A stretch of 6,797 bases of DNA from Collimonas sp. UBA1456 (GTDB taxonomy: Bacteria > Pseudomonadota > Gammaproteobacteria > Burkholderiales > Burkholderiaceae_D). The stretch spans positions 1 to 6,797 of the forward strand of contig DCSW01000065.1 of the NCBI GenBank assembly GCA_002325825.1. The letters run 5' to 3'. This document shows positions 1-5,513 of the stretch, piece after piece. Position 1 is the stretch's first letter; each line of letters starts with the position of its first letter. The translations under genes and the position numbers were made by a program. The notes under the pieces are model-generated. The model had not been told where the DNA came from. It worked only from the letters and a program-made list of their open reading frames with translations, and did no database searches.

Positions 1-110
1 TATTTGCTCCGCCACTTGTGGATCGAGGCCAAACTCATCCCATGCTCACGGCAAAGCTCCGGCACTAGCGTGCCGCCTCAACCTGCTTCAATTGCATTTA
101 AGAAAATCAT
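1..110 (-). pseudogene. IS3-family OrfA transposase remnant, cut by window edge
   Basis: Reading the minus strand from about 91 leftward gives LKQVEA, then after a one-base shift GTLVPELCREHGMSLASIHK followed by WRSK to the edge. This closely resembles the N-terminal helix-turn-helix region of IS3-family OrfA proteins (ILKQAEAGTPVPELCREHGMS.A..YKWRSK type), which bind the element's ends and are translated with OrfB by frameshifting. A one-base loss near 72-76 breaks the frame, and the expected MKKSRF..QIMA start is only faintly visible around 92-110. The rest of OrfA and all of OrfB would lie left of the window. No terminal inverted repeat could be identified, so the element boundary is uncertain. 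Family assignment rests on recalled motif similarity; the broken state is seen directly. Confidence 0.7.
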
Positions 111-192
111 ACTTTTAACTGATAATCTGTTGCGGTAGAATTACCTACCCTGCTTGACAACATTTCAACATTCAGCAAGGATCTTGTTCACC

Positions 193-488
193 ATGTCTGG
201 TCGCGGCGCTTCTTACATCGATACCGACCGACTTGTTGGAAACCAATGAAGAAATCATGCCGGCATCGACTGCCACAACCGATAAACTGGAACTGGCATA
301 GCTTTCCGAAAGACTCAATGCCTTGTTTTACGATGTACTAGAATGGAAGGTGCAATTGGGTTCGCAGTTGTCCGACATTGCCGGCCGCATCAACGTTCTT
401 TGAACGCACCACCAACGAGGTATTGCGGCTGCCGGGTCAGACAGCAAAAGCAAGCGGAGTTGCTAGCAAATGCAGCCAGTATCTTTAA
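193..488 (+). pseudogene. Frame-broken coding-like stretch, function unknown
   Basis: Three plus-strand segments can be joined into one protein-like reading. The first starts at ATG 193 (MSGRGASYIDTDR), with AAGGA at 177-181 as a distant possible ribosome site. The second shifts frame near 230 and reads LLETNEEIMPASTATTDKLE, a TAG at 299-301 where a Gln would fit, then LSERLNALFYDVLEWKVQLG and SQLSDIAGRINVL, ending at TGA 401-403. The third shifts one base and reads ERTTNEVLRLPGQTAKASG to TAA 486-488. The middle is amphipathic with heptad-like leucines, suggesting a helical or coiled-coil protein of roughly 75-100 residues; ATG 257 is an alternative start. I do not recognise a family. It may be a decayed small gene, or the joined reading may be coincidental. 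It lies between transposase debris and decayed maiA, both on the other strand. Confidence 0.35.
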
Positions 489-655
489 GCTCGATCACAA
501 AAATAACAATGCAAATAAGAAAATTAATTCCTTTTTCGCTGCATACATCATCAATGCACAACCTCAATTAATCCAGCAATAAATCTGTTCAGCATATGGC
601 TCCCCGCATGTGCGGGGACGACTGCCGAAGCACGATCTCCTTGCGATACCCGACT
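489..655. other. Non-coding stretch left of decayed maiA
   Basis: No gene is recognised here. The part at 489-600 is AT-rich, with A-runs near 498-530. The part at 601-655 is GC-rich and lies just downstream of the maiA remnant on the minus strand. A short plus-strand open frame crosses it but has no recognisable protein features and no convincing ribosome site. Confidence 0.5.
601..618. repeat. GC-rich palindrome, single copy (CRISPR-repeat-like core)
   Basis: TCCCCGC and GCGGGGA form perfect 7-bp arms around ATGT; counting the A/T step the arms reach 8 bp. The motif with its left flank (GGCTCCCCGCATGTGCGGGGA) resembles the palindromic core of type I-E CRISPR repeats. No second copy occurs at about 61-bp spacing on either side or elsewhere in the window, and no cas gene is present. 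It lies 38 bp beyond the maiA stop on the minus strand, but no T-run follows, so it is a poor intrinsic terminator. The palindrome is certain; its role is not. Confidence 0.6.
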
Positions 656-999
656 TCAGGCTTCGGCATCCGGCTAATTTTGCGAAGCGGCCTTGACGAA
701 GGCCTCTATCTGCTGACACAGTTCTCGTGAATCAGCATGAAGGTCAGCATTGACGACAAGTTGCATACTTGCCGGGTCGTTTGTCACGGGCCAATGTTAA
801 TTTCAGCGCTGCCAGGCCACTCTCGCACCAGTGGCGGTACCAGGCCGTCGCTGTTAAGAGCGCGATACAACTGGCTCAATTCCTCGCCGCCGTGCTTCAG
901 CAAATGCATCGGCACAATATCGTGAGAGATACCCTTCAGGTCCAGGGCAATCCGCGCCCAGCACGAAGCCGCATTCCGGAAATAGTTATACAGTTTCAT
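656..999 (-). pseudogene. maiA: Maleylacetoacetate/maleylpyruvate isomerase pseudogene (zeta-class GST)
   Basis: Intact relatives isomerise maleylacetoacetate or maleylpyruvate with glutathione in aromatic ring-cleavage pathways. The N-terminus (MKLYNYFRNAASCWARIALD, then LKG..., LLKHGGEELSQLYRALNSDG, LVPPLV) matches the thioredoxin-like half of the family, although the usual SSAS active-site stretch is NAAS. After LVPPL the sequence jumps to VRE, then in a shifted frame GLAALKLTLARDKRPGKY, a late-C-terminal segment, so about 100 central residues are missing. The C-terminal tail QQIEAFVKAASQN, TAG (Gln expected), PDAEA, TGA at 656-658 is still legible. The remnant is 344 nt against roughly 640 nt for an intact gene. 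Its start lies 24 nt after the stop of the FAA-hydrolase remnant, the usual operon pairing. Which of the two substrates applied cannot be decided from the sequence. Confidence 0.85.
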
Positions 1000-1023
1000 C
1001 GATGTGTACTCGAATTTCAGACC

Positions 1024-1720
1024 TTAAGCCAAACGTATCCGCAGATCACCGATATCAGCCACCGAACCCTCCAGCATATCGCCCTTTAACACCGCGTCAA
1101 CGCCAGCAGGCGTACTGGTAAATATCAGGTCACCGGCCTGTGACTCAAAATACGCCGACAACTGCGCAATGGTTTCTGCGATACTTCAGATTATTTGATT
1201 GATATCGCCATGCTGGTGCAACACACCATTGACATGCAGTTGAATATCGCCCTGCTCAATAACGCCGTTGGCGCTAACCGCATGGATCGGCGAGATAGGC
1301 AAAGCATGATCGAAGCCCTTGGCGGTACACCATGGTCGGCCCAGTTTTTTGACTCCGCTCTGGGAGTCGCGGCGCGTCATATCGAGGCCGACTGCATAGC
1401 CGCGGATATGCTTGACGGCTTCGGCGGCAGGAATATTTTTGCCACCGCTGCCAAGCGTCACCATCAGCTCGATTTCGTGACGCAAATCCTGAATCATTGA
1501 CGGATACGGCATCTCGCCGATACTACCATGCGCGACCGGCAGCACCATGTCGATCCGGCTTCGTGAAGAAGAACGACACTTCACGGCCGCTGTCTTCCAT
1601 TTCCTTGGCGTGCTCGGCATAATTGCGGCCGACGCAATATATCTGATACACCGAGAATAGTTCGTCACTGCCATCTACAAGTACGATTGCTAGGTTTTTT
1701 GCGGGGAAAGCGGAATTCAT
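1024..1720 (-). pseudogene. Fumarylacetoacetate-hydrolase-family pseudogene
   Basis: Intact members hydrolyse fumarylpyruvate, fumarylacetoacetate or related acylpyruvates with a divalent metal. The frame starts at ATG 1718-1720 behind AGGAA (1726-1730, 5-nt spacer). It reads the family N-terminus (VYQIYCVGRNYAEHAKEM, then FFFTKP), then needs a one-base correction near 1552-1555 and continues as DMVLPVAHGSIGEMPYPS, HEIELMVTLGSGGKNIPAAE, GYAVGLDMTRRDSQ and KKLGRPW. The metal-ligand motif HEIEL and the GLDMTRRD motif are intact. A TGA at 1186-1188 sits where relatives have Trp (QMIW), after which the same frame runs through AETIAQLSAYFESQAGDLIF and TSTPAGVDAV to TAA 1024-1026. Removing the extra base gives 231 residues, a normal length, so no large deletion has occurred. 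The size and the maiA partner favour a fumarylpyruvate hydrolase; this is inference. Confidence 0.85.
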
Positions 1721-1804
1721 GGAAGTTCCTTTTTGGAAACTGTCAGGATTCCGGCATGGGACAATATCGTGATGTGTATTTTTCCTCTGATTCAGATTAA
1801 CTAT

Positions 1805-2785
1805 TTAAATGCTGCCGAGACGTCACATCGCTTCCTGCAAACTTCCCATCAATGGTAGCGTAAGAAAGGTGAGGCGGACGTAATGCTGTGCGGTATGCGC
1901 ATCGGAGTCCAATCCTGACACACCATACTGACGCCGACCTGATTCAGGATATTCTTGACCGGGATATCGGCATCACCGCCATCCTTTAGCCAGTCGCTGC
2001 AATCCGCATATATGTAGGAAGCGCCGTCCGGTATCACCGGCGCCTTAAAGCCGAGTGGAATCAACTGCGGCACCAGGTAATCGCGGCACCGATTGAATTC
2101 TTCTTTTGCGTTTCATACACGGTCAGCGAGTATTATTCAAAGCAGGCCCGTGCAACATGCTGAACAATCGACGATAGGAAAATGAACAGATTTTACGCCA
2201 GTTCTTTCATAGGCGATACCAGCGTTTTCAGCAGCACCAGCCAACCGAGACGTCAGTAGGTCATATTGAAATCTATGAAAAAACCATTAATGACGATAAT
2301 GTCATCAGCAAGCGACAACGCCGTAAACGGCTTGGCATCGTAGCTCTGAGGCCTTGGTAGATTTTATCGACGATGAAAGCCACCCTTGCCACGTACAGTG
2401 GTAATGATTCTGGCCAGTTCGCTATGCAGGATCGAAGTGTCGGTGGAATTCGATGGCGAAGCCAATAGTACGCCTCGGTTGTGCTCGTCCCAGTGCTCGT
2501 GCACCATCCCATGAGACAATTGGGAACACTCGATGGGGCCGCTGACAATCATCTTCGCCCGGCCGTCGAAGGCGGCGATGAAGTGACGATTGCAGGGATA
2601 GGAGGAATTAGGCATCCGTACTTCACTACCATTCTCCAGCGGCGCGGCGGTGAAATTTGGCTCGCCAATACCCATGTGGATGATATGGCGGCCTTCGCAC
2701 TTCAACGCCATAGCCATTTTTCCAGCTCCATCACGTAAAACGAAGCAATGTTATGGAGATGTGAAGCCAGCTGCGAGAATGTCAT
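1805..2785 (-). pseudogene. PLP-dependent aminotransferase pseudogene (class I/II)
   Basis: The original gene encoded a fold-type I aminotransferase of about 390 residues. It starts at ATG 2783-2785 behind GGAAAAG and reads MTFSQLASHLHNIASFYVME, then loses one base at an A-run (2717-2721) and continues MAMALKCEGRHIIHMGIGEP. After AAPLEN it jumps to GSEVRMPNSSYPCNRHF, an in-frame deletion of perhaps 60 residues near 2630. GVLLASPSNSTDTSI and IVDKIYQG follow with shifts near 2373 and 2342. In the PLP-lysine motif (SK.FDMTGWR in relatives) the lysine codon reads ATA, Ile (2274-2276), and the Trp reads TGA (2253-2255). More stops lie at 2193-2195 and 2133-2135; the C-terminal part resumes at RDYLVPQLIPLGFKAPVIPD (2073 leftward), and further shifts precede the TAA at 1805-1807. 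The remnant is clearly non-functional. The original substrate cannot be read. It follows nusB on the same strand after a 135-bp gap. Confidence 0.9.
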
Positions 2786-2920
2786 GAATACTTTTCCGCA
2801 TGGTGTGGCGCTTTTAGTGGCAAGGCTGACGCAAGACTAACGCCGCACTTGAACGACCAGACCATACCGATTGGTAAGCGCTATGATGTAAGCGCATCGT
2901 CGCCTGCATTATCCACAAAT

Positions 2921-3391
2921 TCAGGATTTTTTGCCGGTGCCTATTTCAGTAGCGCGCGTCTTGGTGACAAATTTATCCAGAACGCCATTCACATACTTGT
3001 AGCCATCGATACCGCCGAACGATTTGGTCAGTTCAACCGCTTCGTTGATGACAACGCGATATGGAATTTCAACGTGATTCTGCAGCTCGAAAGCGCCGAT
3101 CAACAACGCCGCATGTTCCACCGGCGACAACTCGCTGATCTTGCGATCGATTAATGGCTTGATGCCGGCGCGCAACGTCGCTGCATCGTTGATGGCACCG
3201 TACAGCAGCGAGTTAAAATGTTCGGCATCGGCCTTATCGAAGCCATGCGCCTGGCTAATGTTCTCGCTGATGGCGGTCACATCTTCGTTGTTCAGTAGCC
3301 ATTGGTACAGGCCCTGCAACGCGAATTCGCGCGCGCGGTGACGTGGCGTGCGACTCTTGCTCGGATTGGCGTGCAGAGTTTTATTGGTCAT
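2921..3391 (-). CDS. nusB: Transcription antitermination factor NusB
   Basis: NusB binds boxA RNA together with NusE (ribosomal protein S10) and joins the complex that lets RNA polymerase read through rRNA operons. The 156-residue protein has the expected all-helical layout. A basic N-terminus leads into RHRAREFALQGLYQWL (residues 17-32), followed by DRKISELSPVEHAALLIGAF (82-101), IPYRVVINEAVELTKSFG (109-126) and YVNGVLD (133-139), all hallmark NusB segments. The length is normal and no key segment is missing. ATG 3389-3391 is preceded by TTGGA about 7 nt upstream, a weak ribosome site. The gene lies 152 nt after ribH, a common bacterial linkage, with a strong inverted repeat in the gap. Its stop (TGA) is the last intact gene boundary before a run of pseudogenes. 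Confidence 0.97.
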   Translation of the reverse strand: MTNKTLHANPSKSRTPRHRAREFALQGLYQWLLNNEDVTAISENISQAHGFDKADAEHFNSLLYGAINDAATLRAGIKPLIDRKISELSPVEHAALLIGAFELQNHVEIPYRVVINEAVELTKSFGGIDGYKYVNGVLDKFVTKTRATEIGTGKKS

Positions 3392-3490
3392 AATTTTTCC
3401 AACCTATAGTCAATCTTATGGGTAAAGCTCATCGCTAATTCGATGGGCAATCTTGCTACCGCCCGCAATGCATCGGCTCGGCGCAACTCA

Positions 3491-3532
3491 CCAAAGACTG
3501 CATGCCGCCGACGGCGAGCATGCAGTCTTTGG
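3491..3532. repeat. Perfect 14-bp inverted repeat between ribH and nusB
   Basis: CCAAAGACTGCATG (3491-3504) and CATGCAGTCTTTGG (3519-3532) are exact reverse complements separated by 14 nt. The spacer itself contains CGCCG and CGGCG, so the RNA can extend the stem with three further CGC/GCG pairs around a small loop. It begins 11 nt after the ribH stop in the direction of transcription. No T-run follows on the minus strand, so it does not look like a standard intrinsic terminator. It could be an mRNA-stabilising or processing hairpin, a regulator of nusB expression, or a copy of an interspersed palindromic repeat; no second copy occurs in this window. The repeat is certain and the function is open. 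Confidence 0.9.
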
Positions 3533-3543
3533 TCCAGACGATT

Positions 3544-4029
3544 TTATTCTTCGCTGGTGGCTTCAGCGAGTTTTTCCAGCGCGATCGCCAGATTGGCCAT
3601 CTCGACCGCAACCCGTGCCGCATCGGCGCCCTTCTCTTCCATTCTGGCCTCAGCCTGCACGTCGTTTTCGGTGGTCAGTATGGCATTGGCGATCGGAATG
3701 CTGGCATCCAGGCCGACGCGTGTAATGCCGGCACCAGATTCATTCGAGACTAGTTCAAAATGATAGGTCTCGCCGCGAATCACCGCACCAATCGCGATTA
3801 GCGCATCGAACCGCATAGTCTCCGCCATCTTCTGCAGCGCCAGCGGGATTTCCAGCGCGCCGGGCACGGTGACGTACAGAATATTTTCATCAATCACGCC
3901 AAGGTTCTTCAGCTCCGCAAGACAAGCCGACATCAACCCGTGGCATACTTCTTCATTGAAGCGGGATTGCACAATACCGATGCGCAAATCTGCTCCATCC
4001 AGATTGGTTTCGTAAATTCCGACTGTCAT
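3544..4029 (-). CDS. ribH: 6,7-dimethyl-8-ribityllumazine synthase (RibH)
   Basis: RibH condenses 5-amino-6-ribitylamino-uracil with 3,4-dihydroxy-2-butanone 4-phosphate to form lumazine, the penultimate step of riboflavin synthesis in the cytoplasm; family members assemble as pentamers or larger shells. The 161-residue protein carries the substrate-contact motif RFNEEV (residues 23-28), VPGALEIPL (55-63), GAVIRGETYHFE (81-92) with the catalytic His at 90, and PIANAILTTENDVQAEAR (112-129), the phosphate-site region. Length and motifs are normal. ATG 4027-4029 is preceded by AGAGGA at 4035-4040 with a 5-nt spacer, the best ribosome site in the window. It follows ribBA by 80 nt on the same strand. 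A weak promoter-like pair, TTGAAA (4080-4085) and TAGATA (4058-4063) with a 16-nt spacer, lies in that gap, so partly independent transcription is possible. Confidence 0.97.
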   Translation of the reverse strand: MTVGIYETNLDGADLRIGIVQSRFNEEVCHGLMSACLAELKNLGVIDENILYVTVPGALEIPLALQKMAETMRFDALIAIGAVIRGETYHFELVSNESGAGITRVGLDASIPIANAILTTENDVQAEARMEEKGADAARVAVEMANLAIALEKLAEATSEE

Positions 4030-4109
4030 AGTTTTCCTCTTATACGCACCAGGCGCTTATCTACTGATTTACAAGAAATTTTCAAAATTCAGCGACTACA
4101 CTCTGCAAC

Positions 4110-5222
4110 TCAGACGTTAGGCTTGTTCTGATAACCGATAATTTCTAGGTCATAGCCTGTCATTGAAGGCATCTTGCGCGGGCTGGCCAACAGTTTCATC
4201 TTACCGACACCGAGATCCTTGAGAATCTGCGCGCCGATGCCGTACGTCCGCAGATCAACCCGAGGAGCCGGCGGCTTGATGCCCCTGCGGGTCGCTTCCA
4301 AGGCCGCGAACTTGGCAAAAATCTGCTCCGCTGATTCCTCGCAATTGAGCAGCACCACCACGCCACACGGCGAAGCGGCAATCGCCGCCAAGGCCGATGC
4401 GATGTTCCAGGAATGGTTAGTTTCTTCAGTTTCGAGCAGATCTAGAATCGATACCGGCTGATGCACCCGCACCAGCGTTTCCACCTGCGGCGACGGTGTA
4501 TTATGCAGCAACGCCAGATGGGCGCCACCGCTTGGCGTATCGCGATAGGCGATGGTCTTGAACGTACCCTGCGCAGTATGCGTGGTACGCTCGGCGAGCC
4601 GCTCGACGATGCTTTCATGCTGGCCTCGATAATGGATCAGATCGGCAATCGTGCCGACCTTTAAGCCGTGTTCCTTCGAAAACTTCAGCAAATCCGGCAG
4701 CCGCGCCATAGTGCCATCTTCCTTGAGGATTTCGCAAATCACCGCAGCCGGAGTCAACCCCGCCATTTCAGTCAGGTCGCAACCGGCTTCGGTATGGCCG
4801 GCACGCATCAGCACACCACCCTTGCGTGCCTTAAGTGGGAAGATATGGCCAGGCTGGACGATATCGTCAGCCCTGGCATCGGCCGCTACCGCAACCTGGG
4901 TGGTGCGCGCCCGATCGGCTGCGGAAATCCCGGTCGTCACGCCTTCGGCCGCTTCGATCGATACGGTAAAGTTGGTGCCGTAGGCGGTACCGTTGCGGCT
5001 GGTCATCATGCTCAGATTGAGTTGGTCACAACGCTCCTCGGTCAAGGTCAGACAGACCAGGCCGCGCGCATAGCGAACCATGAAATTGATCGCTTCAGGC
5101 GTCACAAAATCGGCGGCCAGAACCAGGTCGCCCTCGTTTTCACGATCTTCTTCATCGACCAAAATAACCATGCGCCCGGCACGAAGTTCGGCAATGATTT
5201 CTTCTGTAGTTGCAATTGACAT
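4110..5222 (-). CDS. ribBA: 3,4-dihydroxy-2-butanone 4-phosphate synthase with degenerate RibA-like domain (RibBX type)
   Basis: The N-terminal RibB domain (about residues 1-200) converts ribulose 5-phosphate to 3,4-dihydroxy-2-butanone 4-phosphate, the substrate of RibH encoded next. It has the acidic motif DEEDRENEGDL (23-33), VTTGISAADRARTT (95-108), GHIFPLKARKGGVLMRAGHT (125-144) and EAGCDLTEMAG. The C-terminal part (about 205-370) keeps the late GTP cyclohydrolase II signature LRTYGIGAQILKDLGV (324-339) and the PRK...GYDLEI ending. It lacks the family's zinc and catalytic block, the RxHSECLTGD...SxRCDCG pattern, reading VRVHQPVSILDLLETEETNH instead. This matches the proteobacterial RibBX variant, so GTP cyclohydrolase II activity is not expected here and a separate RibA is probably encoded elsewhere. 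I chose ATG 5220-5222 (370 residues) because MSIATTEEIIAELRAGRMVI is the normal family start and AAGG lies 6 nt upstream. An open extension to 5363 has no family resemblance. Confidence 0.95.
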   Translation of the reverse strand: MSIATTEEIIAELRAGRMVILVDEEDRENEGDLVLAADFVTPEAINFMVRYARGLVCLTLTEERCDQLNLSMMTSRNGTAYGTNFTVSIEAAEGVTTGISAADRARTTQVAVAADARADDIVQPGHIFPLKARKGGVLMRAGHTEAGCDLTEMAGLTPAAVICEILKEDGTMARLPDLLKFSKEHGLKVGTIADLIHYRGQHESIVERLAERTTHTAQGTFKTIAYRDTPSGGAHLALLHNTPSPQVETLVRVHQPVSILDLLETEETNHSWNIASALAAIAASPCGVVVLLNCEESAEQIFAKFAALEATRRGIKPPAPRVDLRTYGIGAQILKDLGVGKMKLLASPRKMPSMTGYDLEIIGYQNKPNV

Positions 5223-5513
5223 GCTTCGCCTTGAATTCGCCTTGAAATATTCGATCCGCAAGCAGCCTCGCGAGCGCTCTGCGGCCAGCTTAGATCTGCT
5301 GTAAATCGCGCTGAACTGATAGTGGTTCCAAGCCTGCCAACCGCTGCATGACGACGCGCACAACCCCTAAATAAGCCTGAGATGGCTATTTAAAGAATTT
5401 AACAGGCTGGAAATGTTTTACTGACACCACTTTGCGGCACTTTCGTCAAAACTGACGATCCGCCAACATGACAGAAACGTGGCAGCGACGTCGCAGAAAC
5501 ATCCCCAACCCGC
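5223..5513 (-). other. Leader region between dusA and ribBA, no riboswitch seen
   Basis: This 291-nt gap lies upstream of ribBA. I read it for the FMN riboswitch core (GGGGUGAAAUUCCCCACCGGC and the AGCCCGCGAGC segment) and found neither. Two modest hairpins are present: TCGTCA/TGACGA arms around AAAC at 5443-5458, overlapping a TTGACG that could act as a -35 box, and TAAATAGCC/GGCTTATTTA with one bulged base at 5368-5392. Neither is followed by a T-run on the minus strand. No convincing -10 sequence was found. GCGACGTCGC at 5485-5494 is a short self-complementary sequence just beyond the dusA stop. Confidence 0.4.
5225..5246. repeat. 11-bp perfect tandem duplication over the ribBA ribosome binding site
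   Basis: TTCGCCTTGAA occurs twice back to back (5225-5235 and 5236-5246). On the minus strand each copy contains AAGGCGAA, so the Shine-Dalgarno-like AAGG is present twice: once 6 nt and once 17 nt before the ribBA start codon. Only the nearer copy is well placed for initiation. The duplication probably arose by slippage. Confidence 0.9.

Noticed and set aside
154..182. Promoter with perfect TTGACA at 154-159
   Set aside because: At the right spacing (17 nt) the -10 position reads AAGGAT, a poor match that overlaps the possible ribosome site of the unknown broken gene.
343..582. Plus-strand open frame of 79 codons at the left
   Set aside because: Its first part overlaps, in another frame, the segments that read better as a coiled-coil-like protein. 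Its second half is AT-rich low-complexity sequence, and no ribosome site is evident.
597..660. CRISPR array
   Set aside because: Only one repeat-like palindrome is present, with no second copy at the expected spacing and no cas genes.
1186..2255. TGA at Trp positions in two genes, suggesting UGA recoded as Trp as in some tiny symbiont genomes
   Set aside because: The intact genes encode Trp with TGG (for example in DusA and NusB), and dusA, ribBA and nusB all end at TGA at normal family lengths. The genes with internal TGA also carry frameshifts and other stops, so ordinary decay (TGG to TGA) explains them.
2874..2895. GTAAGCGC twice at 14-bp spacing between nusB and the aminotransferase remnant
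   Set aside because: An 8-bp direct repeat is short enough to arise by chance, and nothing around it suggests an operator.
4668..5219. Plus-strand open frame of 183 codons opposite ribBA
   Set aside because: It is antisense to the conserved RibB domain, with no family signature of its own.
5223..5363. N-terminal extension of ribBA by 47 residues
   Set aside because: The added residues resemble no RibB family member, while MSIATTEEII at 5222 is the standard start with a ribosome site just upstream.
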